Positions 12,881 to 24,850 of a DNA stretch of 64,000 nucleotides are shown here, in pieces (the first letter of the stretch is position 1; every line of letters starts with the position of its first letter). Where the stretch lies: positions 17,361,601-17,425,600 of the forward strand of contig ML662449.1 of the NCBI GenBank assembly GCA_007570785.1. Reading direction: 5' to 3'. The translations under genes and the position numbers were made by a program. The notes below the pieces were generated by a model. The model had not been told where the DNA came from. It did not search any database and saw nothing but the letters and a program-made list of their open reading frames with translations. Origin of the DNA: Antilocapra americana. Its lineage: Eukaryota; Chordata; Mammalia; Artiodactyla; Antilocapridae.

Positions 12881-14000
12881 TATTGCTGCCAGGAGCCGTC
12901 AGGATGCCCCCTTGCTTGGATGACAAGGTCACGAGACTAAGAAGGAAACTGCAAAGTGGACTTTCTCTATCGGGGCATCCCGGGCGAGGCCCCTCCTCAT
13001 ATTTTTCTTGGGAGTTCTGTCCATGCTCAGAACATTAGCTCATCTCAGTAGGTAAGTCCCAGTTAGAAAGAATTCGTCCTGAGATAATTCCCCCAGACCT
13101 TATGGACCAGAGGATGCAGGAAGGTGAATTCCCTTCCCTGAGGGCAAAGGAGGGATAAAAGGGACATTTAAATAGATTACTACACCTGCTACTCATTACT
13201 GGGGAGTTTACCAAGAGTTCTCTGGGGGTCATGGCAAGGCCACCACCAGAAGGGCTCATACTTGGGTCACCTTTCCACCTCCCACTCCCCCAACCACTCC
13301 ACGGAGGAGGCTCCCTTCCTTGAAGAAACCAGGGTAGAATGGGACTTAGGAATGCTCATAACTGTGGCCAGCATAGTTGGAGACATTGATTGCTTTAGGA
13401 TAATGTAGACAAAGGAATTCATTATAGTAGTTATATAAGGTTAATAGGGTTTTATTGCTAAAGCAGTGCTGCTTAACTGTCTCTTTGTCCTTTTTCCTCT
13501 TTCCTGTAAGAACCAGAGTGTCAGAACCGAATGAGACAGGTAGTGGTTGAGGTTACTAAAACAAAACAGTTTCAAGCTTAAGCCCTTCCCTCTAGCTTCT
13601 ACATAGTTGCACCTGATAAGAGAAATGTAACCTTTCTACTTAGATTGATGTACTTATCATGATTGAATGAAGTATGCTGAAGACATTCAAATGGTAAACA
13701 TGCTATTGTTAAATCTAATTACACAGAAATCTGACTTCTGCAAGGGGAATGTTTCATGATAGATTGGGGAATGAGCTCAGTGATAAGGTTGCTATGGAAG
13801 GTAGAAAACAAAAAATTGTATAGAATGATAGGTGATGTAATGATGTAATGGGGATGTATTTTGGGCTATAAAACTGTAAACCAACAACAATAAAGGAGAG
13901 AGACTGCTCCGCAAACACATTGACTCAGCTCAGTACTTCGCCGACGCCACTCATCCCTCAAGACCCCTGGACCCACCGGGGCTGGTCCCCAGCATATCGC
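12881..14000 (+). mobile_element. Solo LTR, ERV2/betaretrovirus-like, with 6-bp target duplication
   Basis: The LTR spans 12887-13994, starting TGCCAGGAGCC and ending CCCCAGCA. It is flanked by TATTGC (12881-12886) and TATCGC (13995-14000), a 6-base duplication with one change. A TATA box (TATAAAA, 13867-13873) is followed only 16 bases later by AATAAA (13889-13894). With so close a pair, the poly(A) signal would lie in U3 with a very short R, as in betaretroviruses. No internal viral sequence is present, so this is a solo LTR left by recombination. Confidence 0.8.
13867..13894 (+). promoter_or_regulatory. LTR TATA box and poly(A) signal
   Basis: TATAAAA at 13867-13873 and AATAAA at 13889-13894 inside the solo LTR. 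Transcription would start near 13895-13900 if still active; activity cannot be judged from the sequence. Confidence 0.55.
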
Positions 14001-14230
14001 TTTTTATAACTAATGCTCATTTTTCACACAGAATCACTTCTGCCCCATTTTATTCATAGATCATAAAAACCTAACCAGATTTGCTAGGAGAGAAGTAAAC
14101 TACCCCCCTTTAGAGAGATAACCAATACTCTCAAAGTGCATGTGAACCAGAAAATAACATGTGGCCATTTTTGGTAAATAGGGTCTACCATACCATTCTC
14201 ATGCTGGAATCTTCATATTTGTATCTCAGG
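14001..14230 (+). mobile_element. Old mammalian repeat, terminal part, resumed after the LTR
   Basis: Continues the element at 12340-12880 past the LTR insertion and ends near the GTCTACCATACC text at about 14190. It contains the source-like copy (14075-14178) of the displaced 104-base block. Confidence 0.5.
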
Positions 14231-14599
14231 CAAGTACAGACAAGAGGGGACAGAGATAGGAGCCAACAAACAAGTGATGTAACACATAGAAAGGAAAAGC
14301 ACATCCAGGGCATCAGGAATGGGCACCAGCTAATGTCCTTCCCCTCACCAAAACCCCTAACTTCCATAAAAGATACAGAGAATGATGGTGTTTGTGGGGG
14401 TCAGTCTTGTTTGAGAGGAGATCATGCAGGAGGAGGCCAGAAGGAGAAGAAACAAAAGAAGGCAGATAAAGTGACAAGGGAAAAGGAAGCAAAATGATAT
14501 TTAAAAAAAGAAGCAGAAAATTAAGTGACCTTAAAAAAGGTCTTTCTCTTCAAGACATTACGAAAATATCTTACTGACTTTTGTGAAAAAAGTTAGCAT
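14231..14599. other. No recognised feature
   Basis: The 112-residue frame at 14159-14497 is hydrophilic and Lys-rich at its end. It starts inside the old repeat and has no known domain, so I do not call it a gene. Confidence 0.5.
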
Positions 14600-14815
14600 C
14601 AAAGAGATTTGGGCTCTGCAATTTTCTGTTTGAGAATGAGGAAGTCACTAAACTTCTCACAGCTTTTCTCCAGAGCCATAAATTTTAAACAATATTTGTA
14701 TCTAAATCTTATCATCAGAGTGATAATAAAATGAGACAATACATAGAAAACACCAGGAGCTGAGCATGAGGGTCTAAATAATGCTCACTATTTCCGCAAG
14801 AGATGACAGGTGAAA
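14600..14815 (+). mobile_element. MIR SINE, diverged
   Basis: Order of words matches MIR: GGGCTCTGCAATT, then GGAAGTCACTAAACTTCTC, then ATAATAAAATGAGACAAT and the GCTGAGCATGAGGGT/AATAATGCTCACTA ending. Divergence is high, as expected of this ancient family. Confidence 0.55.
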
Positions 14816-15902
14816 ATTCATTTTCATCTTAGTAGGCTCAACATGCTAACTTCAAGATATATAATATTAAACTCATATATTCCTTGAGTTTGTTTCTTAG
14901 TTATTATATTTAAAAAAATTTCTATGTATCATTGTCAAGCATACCTTTTAAAGGATTATAACCATTATATATGCGTATACCTATTTGTTTTCAAAATATT
15001 TTTAGTCTATTCTTAGATCACCAAATGTCCAGAATGTTGAAGAGTAGATGTTACTACTGAATAAGTCATTAAAGGAAAAGGAATTTTGATACCATTTCCC
15101 CCTGGCAATTTATGATTCTAGGAAGAAGTAGGATACTTTGAAGCAACTCTTCTCTAGACAGTGAGAGGCCATGTGACAATATTTAAATTTCACAAGGTTA
15201 GAGGTCCAAGGATTTTACATTTAACTGACAACATGTGTGTAAAGCTCTAAGTAAAATGTAAAAGCAATAGTCATATTAGCAAATGACTTTAATGAAGCAA
15301 ATGCAATGTCTACAAAATTCCAAGTATGGAATCACAGATGGATATAGATGTACACCTTGAATAATTAGTAATGACTAACATCAATATTGATATGATTAAT
15401 TCTGTGGCAGCTCATGAAGTTATCTGGCTGATGGAGTTATATGGATTTTATTTATAAATAAATGATAGCAATCAGCTCTTAAATTCTATGAAACAAGTTT
15501 TCAATGTATTTAAATTATGAGATATAATACTTGTGTACCTATACTCAACATTTCTATAGCCAGCTATAAGTTCCTGGAGAGTGGCAAAGATCATCTTTCA
15601 AATGTAAGAGATGGGAGAGTTTGGTGAGCAAAGGGGATCATAGTTGAGAAATTTTTATATGCCAAGCAATCATCATAACTGCTAGCCTGTCAAGTGTTGT
15701 TTTTCTCATCATATATATGAGAGAAATGTAGTTAGAGAGGAAACAGTGTATGAAATGAAACATACACGCATTAGAAATGCATATACAAACCTCCTATGTG
15801 AGGAAAGCTGGCCTTGAGTCAAGTTTTTCAGATTGTAAATCCTACCTTCCATCATCTCTGCCATACTGGTTGTCACTTTCAGGAAGTGGCATCAAACACA
15901 TG
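14816..15902. other. AT-rich, nothing recognised
   Basis: No long frame and no repeat that I can name. Confidence 0.5.
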
Positions 15903-15904
15903 TT

Positions 15905-16120
15905 GTTTTAGTCAATTAGTAGTGTTCCGCTCTTTGAGATCCTGTGGACTGTAGCTGAATAGGCTCCTCTGTCCACGAAATTTTCCAGGCAAGAATACTG
16001 CAGCGAGTTGCCACTTCCTACTCCAGGGTATCTTTCTGACCCAGAGATTGAACTTGCATCTTCTGCACCTCTCCTGCAGGTGGATTCATTACCACAGCAC
16101 CACCTGGGAAGTCACTGTGC
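15905..16120 (-). mobile_element. Bov-tA SINE, antisense
   Basis: Reads CCAGGCAAGAATACTGCAG and GATCCTGTGGACTG on the plus strand, which is the reverse of the Bov-tA body. The tRNA-like 5' head lies at the right end (ACCACCTGGGAAGTC). Diverged by many point changes. Confidence 0.85.
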
Positions 16121-16184
16121 CAGTGCAGTAGTATATGGTATAAACAAAGTGAGATAATGAAAATAAGTATAATGCTGACTGCAG

Positions 16185-16295
16185 TATTATCTGTGTAACA
16201 TCTGATAATAAAGGATTATCTGTATTATCTGTGTAACATCTTTGTTATCTGTGTAACGTTATCTGTATTATTATCTGTATAACATCCTATAATAG
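16185..16295 (+). repeat. Degenerate tandem repeat, TTATCTGTGTAACATC-like units
   Basis: About five imperfect units of a TTATCTGTRTAACATC-like word, some shortened, within 110 bases. The array lies between a Bov-tA and a hAT relic. Confidence 0.7.
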
Positions 16296-16312
16296 ATATA
16301 TGTCATTAACTC

Positions 16313-16606
16313 TTCCTCTAGTAGCCACTAGCCACACCTAGCTAATAAGCATTTCAGATATGGCTGATCTGCATTATGATGTGTTGAAATGTAAAATATA
16401 TATGAGGTTTCAAAGACTTAGTGTCACAAAAATAATATGAAATATATAGAAATATTTTATGGTGATTATATGCTGAAATTGTAATATTGAATTCAGCAGC
16501 TAATAAGAATTAATTTTACCAGTTTCTTTCCACTTTTTAAATGTAATCTCTAGAAAATTTAAACTCATGTGTATGACTCATATTTCTATTGGACAGTACT
16601 GATTTA
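16313..16606 (+). mobile_element. Non-autonomous hAT-Charlie relic (MER33-like)
   Basis: The left side has GTAGCCACTAGCCACACC and the right end TATTTCTATTGGACAGTACT, the reverse of the CAGNGCTGTCCAATAGA type terminus of Charlie-group hAT elements. The opposite terminus is missing, so it is truncated. No transposase sequence. Confidence 0.6.
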
Positions 16607-16619
16607 GAAGCATGGGGAA

Positions 16620-16720
16620 AAAATGGACTTACTTCTCATGTTCCATACAAGAAAACTGAGGCATAGATTTATTAAGTTACTGGTTCACTTTTATTTAAAG
16701 CTGGAGGGAAAGAAATTAGC
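16620..16720 (-). mobile_element. Possible MIR fragment, antisense
   Basis: Contains AAGAAAACTGAGGCATAGA followed by TTAAGTTACTGG, close to the conserved antisense core of MIR. Short and diverged. Confidence 0.4.
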
Positions 16721-17504
16721 CATTTCATCTTAACTATTTAAACAATCTTTTAAACAGGAAGCAACCTTCAATATAGTCTACTCTGATTCCTGTATGTGAG
16801 CATTTGAGAAACTTTAAACTGGAGAGGTTACAAAACTGTCTTAGAGGGAGAATTATTGAGAACTGGAATTCTCAGTCAAATATTTGTTCTACTCCATGAA
16901 TCTATCGGTACATGCCATGATCCCATTAACTGGCTTTTTTAATTTCAAAAAATATTAGGCTCACTTGAGACTATATAATGAATAATTCTTACGAGGTAGA
17001 ACCACTTTTTTTTTTTTTTCAAGGCAGAACCAATTTTTAAGTTCTTAAACTCAGTGTCAACTCATCAATAAAATGGTTGTAGTTTGGACATCTCAGTAAC
17101 TTTATTCTGAGGTAGCGCTATTCTCTTATCTGGCTACATAGCAAAAGCTATCTGAAGCCTAAATAAAAAATGGACAAAATATTAATAGAAAGCATTTGAC
17201 TTTCTGCTGTAAAACTAAGATTTCATAAGGCCAATTCACTTGGCATATTGAAAAAATAAAATGCACAAACCACAGTTTGAGGTTTTATTTTTCTTCTTAA
17301 ACTTTAGATTATATAGCCTATAATGAGCCTTCCCAATGAAGAAAACTAAAATCTTTGCTTTCTTTTTATCAGCATTCATTGGGCAGAAGATCACCTTTAA
17401 ATACTGCTTTTAGGCCTTTAAATTCTGCTGACTATGACCTCAGAATAACAATAATATGAAAATTATTATTTCATCATTTTGGAAAACTCAATATGCTAAG
17501 ATAT
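16721..17504. other. AT-rich, nothing recognised
   Basis: Contains a T14 tract near 17007-17020. Confidence 0.5.
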
Positions 17505-17925
17505 TCAGGGAGCCAAGATAGCATAGTAACAGGAATTCAGATTTGGAGCCTGGATGCTGTGTTCATGTTCTAATCTTTCTTAGGTAAGATGTTTAAATGT
17601 TTCTGTATCTCAGTCTCTTCTTTAGAAAATTCACAATTGAATGTTATTTCCCTCTTTTTTGTATTGTTGTAGCAAAATGAGATGGTGTATGAATTTATGT
17701 GGCATGTTACCTGACACAACATAGATACTCCAAATACTTGAGCATGAATACTTTGCAAGTATATTTACCAACTGCTTGTCCCATGGAAAATCACTGAAAT
17801 TTTGTGTTTATCCTAAAAGAATGAGCATAATAAAGGTACCTTCACCATAGAGTTATTATGAAAATTAGATGATTTAATATCAGTATGTGCTTAATAAAGG
17901 TCCATATTATTGTCATCCTAATAGA
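17505..17925 (+). mobile_element. MIR-type SINE material, interrupted
   Basis: The left part (17505-17740) follows the MIR order loosely: GGAGCCTGGATGCTG, then GTATCTCAGTCTCTTC. The right part (17820-17922) is clearer: GTACCTTCACCATAGAG, TTAGATGATTTAAT, GTGCTTAATAAAGG, TATTATTGTCATCC. About 80 bases of other sequence separate them, so these may be one split copy or two. Confidence 0.55.
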
Positions 17926-18045
17926 AAAGGAAATGGCAACCCACTCCAGTATTCTTGCCTAGAGAATCTCATGGACAGAGGAGCCTGGTGGGCTGTTGTC
18001 CATAGGGTCACCCAGAGTCAGACATGACTGAAGCAACTTAGCATG
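17926..18045 (+). mobile_element. Bov-tA SINE, 3' half
   Basis: GGAAATGGCAACCCACTCC through GAGTCAGACATGACTGAAGC. The tRNA-like head is absent, so the copy is 5'-truncated. It begins directly after the MIR end. Confidence 0.9.
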
Positions 18046-20066
18046 CAATAACACTGTTATCGTTCATAGATTAATTAGAGCTTATTTAAATGAATAGTAT
18101 AATATTCAGATGGAAATGTCATATGAAATCTAGTACATTCACATCCAAAAGAATTTGTGTAAATAAGATTGGGCAAATTGACAATTTACTTATCTTTATT
18201 TACCTTTATTAAGTGAAACAAAAGTCAGGGGAGAAAACAAATTTAAGTTTAAATTTAAACTTTAAAAATATAAATTTTACCCAAATTTAATAAGAAAACT
18301 ACTCTGTCTTCTAAAAAGCATGTAGTGGAGTCAAGGGTGTCTTAAATTCAGCTTAAATGATATACTAAATGGCCCTGAGAAACTCTGATTTTTTCCCTCT
18401 AATTACCTATTGTTGCACTTTCTTATGACTATATACCATTTAGGGTTTCTGTTGTTCTTTGCATTTCTAATATTTCTACAATTCTTTTCTGGATTTTTAT
18501 TCCTATTAAAGATTGTCATCACTTTTCAATTCTCATTCTAAGAGGACATCACTGACTTCATTATGATAAGCCTTCCCAAGGCCGTTTATAAAACCAAGAA
18601 AAAGATCAATTCATTATCTAATGGCTTTTCTTGAAACTGAAACAGTTGAAAGTCTCTGTCATTAACTGAAGCAACATCAATTTACAAGATATTATTGATG
18701 CCAAAATAATCTATTTGGAGAAGGTGAAACCAATGTTAACAATTTGATCAAGTTAAAACAAAAAGTGGCTTTTAACTAAAAATGATTATTAAGAGACAGC
18801 AGAAGTAATTTTGATTTAATATGTAAATATTGTACATCTACTAACACTGACTCTTCTCTAGATGAAATCTCATAAAGCTTAGTGTTAAATAGAAGAAAAA
18901 TTCTGGATGTGTTTCTTTTAAATAAAATCGGATTGAAAATAACTTGATTATAAATGAATTAGAGAAGAAATGAAATTGCCTAAGTATTTTAAGTAATTAA
19001 GACAGTGGGTTTTCATTTGCTTAAAACTAAACTACTCAACTATTGAAGTGACATATTGTTTTCCATATTCATAATGCCTTTTTTAACTACAGGACATTGT
19101 CTTCTTGTACTGTTTAAAGTCTATACAGAAAATTAATTAATCCAGAGCTCCTTATTATAAATACGAAACTCTACTGATTTGTTGAAATAACAGTAAAATG
19201 TTATGCTAAAGAACACTAGATTTTCACCTTAATAATTGAACTTCACACTAGTTGAAAAGCTAGACCTTTTACTATGGTAAGAGTAGAGGGTAGTTTGCAG
19301 AAGGTAGAGAGATACTGCTGGCATGTCTAGTTCCTAAAAGTGAGAAAGTGATGGCTCTTTCTCAAACCAGTGGATTTTAATTTTTTCATTCTATAATTCA
19401 TATGGCATGGCTGTCTTCAAGATGCTGTTATTTGTGCTGAGAATATATCCAGGAAGGCATTTTTCTCTGCTTTTATGTAGCTCATAGTATAAATTGAGAA
19501 ACAGACACTAAACAAGTACATTTGCATTACATCTAAGTAGAATTGTGATGTTATCAGAGCCACAGTGTCTTCTATGGAAGGGAATAATGAGAAAACCTCA
19601 CTAGTTAGGATGGTTATAAAAATGCTATTTGAATATGTGAGGGTTAACTGAAGATTTGACAAGTATATTAACCTTAACATGGTGAATGGGAGTTACAAAA
19701 GGGTTTGATTTTGCTCTGTGTTAGGTGCAGCTGGCTTAAGAGAACTGTAAGCAGAAGGGAGAATCTATGTGAAGATTTCTAGACAGGGAAGAACTTGTTG
19801 TAATTGTTGCAATTTCAAAGACAAATTAATGGTTCAGGTCAGCCAACATCTTGTGGGCCTGTTAAGGGCCTGTGGTTTTACTTGAAGGCCAAACAAAAAC
19901 CCAAATAAGATATGGCATAGCTTCCATTTTTGAAACATCTCTCTAGCTGCAATAAAGAGGATTAACTTTTCAGAGACATTGTGTCTGAAGGGAATCGAAT
20001 TAGGGGACTATTGCAATTTTCCAGGTGAAAGATTATGCAGACTTAAACTAGGGTTTTGATAGTACA
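18046..20066. other. AT-rich, nothing recognised
   Basis: No gene-like frame longer than 87 residues and none with family features. Confidence 0.5.
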
Positions 20067-20068
20067 TA

Positions 20069-20273
20069 TGGGGCTTCCCTGGTGTCTCAGAGGTTAAAAG
20101 CATCTGCCTGCAATGCAGGAGACCTGGGTTCAGTCCCTGGGTTGGGAAGATCCCCTGGAGAAGGAAATGGCAACCCACTCCAGTATTCTTGCCTGGAGAA
20201 TCCCATGGACAGAGGAGCCTGGTGGGCTACACTCCATGGGGTAGCAAATAGTCGGACATGACTGAGCAACTAG
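20069..20273 (+). mobile_element. Bov-tA SINE, full length
   Basis: Complete from GGGGCTTCCCTGGTGTCTC to GGACATGACTGAGCAACTAG, with few differences from the usual Bov-tA, so relatively young. The A and B box regions of the tRNA-like head are recognisable (CTCAGAGGTTAAAAGC, GGTTCAGTCCC). The minus frame at 20087-20269 is this SINE reversed. Confidence 0.95.
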
Positions 20274-21354
20274 TCTAGAGTTACTCCAGAGTCAGAGATG
20301 AATTATTCCAAAGTTAGAAACAAGAAGATTTTGTTATGTACCAGATAGGCAGAGAATGGTCACTACTGCATCAATGGAAGAAACTGAATAGATGACAAAA
20401 AACATTAATGATTAACATAGAGAAAAATGTGGTTTAGAAAGGAAGACTATTAAATTTATTTTACTTATGTTGCACTTGAGATACCTTTTCTCATAAAACT
20501 AGGGGCATCAGTAGAGAGTAGACTAAGGATCCTCAAGTTAGGAAAAGATGAATGGGCTTAATTCAAGAAGCATGGCCCAAATAACCTCCAACTTGGGAAT
20601 TAATGCAATGACAGTGGACAACTGTAAAATTAAAAGAGAAGGCCAAAGGCAACACAATGATGAGCTCTGTTATTTAAGGACTAGATGGAGGATATTAAAA
20701 ATAATGACTAGAAGAATAGGACCAAGAGAGATATGAAGAAACAAGAAGTATGATATCAGAGAAATCAAAGGACATGTTCTAGGAAAGGGAGAACAGACAA
20801 TGATTTAAATTGTTCCTGTTGAACTTGAAACATGAAAATTGCTAGCGATACTGAAAGTGGTAATTTCAATTGAATCATTGAAGGCAGAAGTCAGATAACT
20901 GTTGCTTAACGATGGGCAGAAAATTGTGAAAAATATGTAATGTATGTAGACATTTCTTTCAAGAAATTTGACTGTAAAAGAAGTAGATAAGATTGAAACT
21001 AGAAGAGTATGTCAGGGTTGAATGATAATGTTAAGGGAAGAATGTGACTAATGCAATGAATGTTTCTGTTTTATTTTAAAGGTGGAAATCAATAGAATAT
21101 ACTTCAAGGATAATACAGAAGATTTTGGAGAAAAAAAATGTGATTTACTCTACAGGTAAGAGCAAGGATGCATAAGCAAAACACTTGAGATGATAGGGAG
21201 GTACAATAGTGAGAAAATGGAGAGATATGAAGGCTCGTCAAGTCCATTGCAACAGAAATATGAGCAAGTTTTTTTCTCAATGGAAAGAAGAAACAGTCCT
21301 CATCTGATAGCTTCTGTATGACAGCGAGAGTGATATACAAAGAAAATTTTAAAA
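20274..21354. other. No recognised feature
   Basis: A-rich sequence with only short chance frames. Confidence 0.5.
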
Positions 21355-22235
21355 TATTTTACAGATTCATTTATAAAATTTATATATTTAAAGTGTACAA
21401 TATGATGTTTTGATATACATATACATAGTGAAATGATTACTATAGTCAAGTTAATTAATATGTCCATCTGTTCACATAGTTATTTTATTTGTATGTGTTA
21501 AGAGCACCTGAATCTACTCTGAGTAAATTAATAGTATGTAATATAGTATCATTATCAGTCATCATCCTATAGATTAGATCTAGATACCTTATTCATTTTA
21601 CACAACTGTAATTTTGTACACTTTGACCACGATCTTCTTATTTTCTCCACTTCCCCATGCTTAATAACCACAGCCCTACTCTTTGTGGCTACAATTCAAC
21701 TTTTTTAGATTCCACATATAAGTGAAATCATGCAGTAATTTTCTTTGTGTCTTGTTTATTTCATATAACATTATGCTACAGTCCATGGGGCTGCAAAAAG
21801 TCAGACACAACTGAGTGATTGATCAACAATACTTATGAATGTTCCAAATGTCAGAATCTTGACATTGTCCCAAATATCAGAATTTTCTTCTTTCAAGGCT
21901 GAATAATATTTCATTACAGATATGTGCATAAATATATTCTATTTATGTATACATATTTCATTTATTATGTATTTATGTGTAGCTTATTTCATTATATATA
22001 TCATCATACATATAATGTATTGCCATATATATTAATATGTAATTATAAAATGTTGTATAAACATGCATTGTATGTAATAAATATATATTATATGTATAAT
22101 ATATATACATATGTTTCTTTATCCACTTATCTGTCAACTGATATTTAGGTTGTTTCCAAGCCCTGGCTATTATGAATAATGCTGCAGTGAACATGAGAGT
22201 GCAATAATCTCTTCAAGGTACTCATTTCACTTCCC
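21355..22235 (-). mobile_element. Old L1 3' UTR and ORF2 end, antisense, with SINE tail scrap and AT expansion
   Basis: Plus-strand words such as GTACAATATGATGTTTTGATA, split by small changes, and GGCTATTATGAATAATGCTG (22166-22185) mark an antisense L1M 3' end. At 21776-21830 a fragment of a Bov-tA 3' end (CAGTCCATGGGGCTGC) is inserted. A run of TAT-rich sequence at 21920-22115 expands the L1. A 26-base imperfect tandem duplication follows the SINE scrap (about 21840-21891). Confidence 0.7.
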
Positions 22236-24289
22236 ATGAAATCAATCAATCTTTTTATGGAAAGAAAAGAAGAAAGAAAAGTAGACAGTATGAAGAGAAT
22301 AAGGAAGTTTTAATGTCTTCAAAGTCTGAAATTGTGGAAGATCAGTTAGAAAAGAGAGATGACCACAGGTGGGATTGGAGTGGGAAGAAACCAAGTAAGT
22401 AGATCCAAGATGTAACACATTGACAAAGTGAATAAAACAGTTTTAGCATATCTTTTACAGATAAAATAAATACAGAAATTTAATATTTGGAATTTACACA
22501 AGAGAAGGCAATTAGGAAATTGAAGAAAGAATGAAAATAAATAAGAAGCAGCAAAATAAAGTGATAAATAATGCATTCTGGAATATGTGATAACCCAAGG
22601 GAAAGAGATATATCATTGCAAGTGTTTCACTTTTATTAGTAAGTAATAAAATTCTGAATAACTTTTAATAAAGATATTTCAAGTGAGAAAACAACAGTAA
22701 GAGTTGACTGGGAGATTACAAAAATACAGAATTAAATTCAATGACACTATAAGTCCATAATGATAAACACATTATAATCACTTGAGAGTGGATTTGCCAT
22801 GGCTTAGGAATGAATATTCAATTACTCAATAGAGTAAGCATTATAATTGAGATTATAATAGATTATGAAATTACAATTACAGACATGAGAAATTACATTA
22901 ATATACATAGTCCAGAAAAAGAAAACTAGGTTTGCATAAATTAATACCCAGTTGACTCTTAAAAAGTATTAATATATAGTTGCAAAAAATTCCCAGAAAT
23001 TAAAAATAAAAGTAGATTCAGGTAAATAGGGAATTTTAAATATCAGGAAACTTAATACAGATCAATTTGTGCTGATGTATTTCTGGTTGAATTATTAAAA
23101 TGCCAAGAGGGAGAAAAGAAGGGCATTAGGCATCTAGGCTGAAAATCAAGTTATCATCCAAGGAGAATAATTGCAACAGAGGCCTCTCCAGAGCAACTCC
23201 TAAGCCAGATGAAAATAGAGTGCTATATACAAAGTGCTGATGGAAAGAAAATGTAATCAAGAATATTATACAAGCCAAGTTATTTTTTAAGTTAAATAAA
23301 AACAGAAGCAAATTATAAATATTCAGCAATTAAAACATTCATCTTAATATAACCAATCATCAAATAAAATCCAGCAATAGAAATATGAACTGACAAGCTG
23401 GGGACAAAAATTAATGACAGAAGACACTGTAACCATGTCTTTAAGCTTAAATAATTAAAAGTAAGAGATTTTTCTTACTTATGTAAAGTATCACGTAGGA
23501 ATTACTTAGCATGTAATAAATTAAAGAATATAATTATAAACTTCTCAAAAATATTGACAATAAAATACAGCTAATCAAATAATAAATAAAAACTTGAGGT
23601 AATAAACTTAAAAATAGAAGGGCTAGAACTGAAAATAATTGGTTATAATTAGATAAAGTTCAATATTTAGTTGGCTAAATTTAGTTTAATATATAGTTCG
23701 ATATTTAGGTGGCTAAATGTCTTAATTATGATTGCAGAGTGGAATTAAAAAGGTATAAACATCAAAAAAAAATGATGCAAAAGTCAAAATTGTTAGATGG
23801 GAAGAAGGGTGGGTGTTTACTAATACTGTAACTATGAAATGTGAAATTGAACAATTAAAAACATAATGATTCATGTCTTTTAAATATTTTCATAATTTTA
23901 AAACTATTTTAGTAGTATTACCAATTGTTAAAAAAGTATATGTATATATATATACACACATATATGTACTTCTTTTTTTAACTTCAATTTGTTTACTATT
24001 AACAATTTAAGCAACAGAGAATTTAAAGTAATTTATGAAAATGTGTGTAATACTATATTCACTATAGTACAACTATGTCTGCAAAATTCCAGCAATTTTT
24101 TCTCTATTGTTTAGGCAGTTTCTCTCACTATTCCTTCATCTACACCATATCCATACTTGCAAAAAAGAAAAGAAAAGAAACATCTAGAGAAATATTCCAA
24201 TAATGATAAAAAAAAAAGCTTTGTTTTCTCTTCCAAGTAATGGAAATGTTAGTGACATTTTTATGTGTTTGCGCTTGTATTTTTTCAGT
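22236..24289. other. AT-rich, nothing recognised
   Basis: Includes a TA/CA tract at about 23938-23966 and an (AAAAG)n run at about 24161-24180. No coding signal. Confidence 0.5.
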
Positions 24290-24510
24290 CATATGAATAT
24301 TCAGAAAAGACCCTGTTGCTGGGAGAGAATGAAGGCAAAAGGAGAAGGGAGTGGCAGAGGATGAGATGGTTAGATAGCATTACCAACTTTAGGGACCTGA
24401 ATTTGAGCAAACTCCAGAAGACAGTGGAGGACGGAGGAGCCTGGCGTGTGGAGTCCATGGGGTCGCAAAGAGTCAGACATGACTTAGTGACTGAAAAGCA
24501 ACAACAAAAT
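24290..24510 (+). mobile_element. BovB-derived 3' end (Bov-A type)
   Basis: Starts at a GAAAAGACCCTG word, runs through GATGAGATGG and GGGTCGCAAAGAGTCAGAC, and ends in a CAACAACAAA tail. The frame spanning 24265-24537 is the BovB end read through and is not a gene. Confidence 0.85.
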
Positions 24511-24850
24511 GAATTTCTTATGTTTCTTTTCAAGTAGAAGCTATTATCTACCCCCAAATCTCTTATTTCAGTGGTCTCCAACCTTTCTGGCACAAGGGAT
24601 CAGTTTTGTAGGTGACAATTTTTCACAGACCTGGGGGAGGGTTGAGGGGGATGGTTTCAGGATTATTCAAGCACATTACTTTCATTGTGTACTCTTTTCT
24701 ATTATTATTATATTGTGATATAGAATGACGTAATTATACAACTCACTATAATGCGGAATCAATGCCAGCCTTGACCTTGTTTTCCTGGAATTAGACAACC
24801 CCAAACATGAGTGACTGGAGACAGTGACACCCAGAGTGTGTTGGTCTAGT

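Noticed and set aside
14159..14497. 112-residue plus-strand frame
   Set aside because: Starts inside an old repeat, has low-complexity Lys-rich text at the end and no family features.
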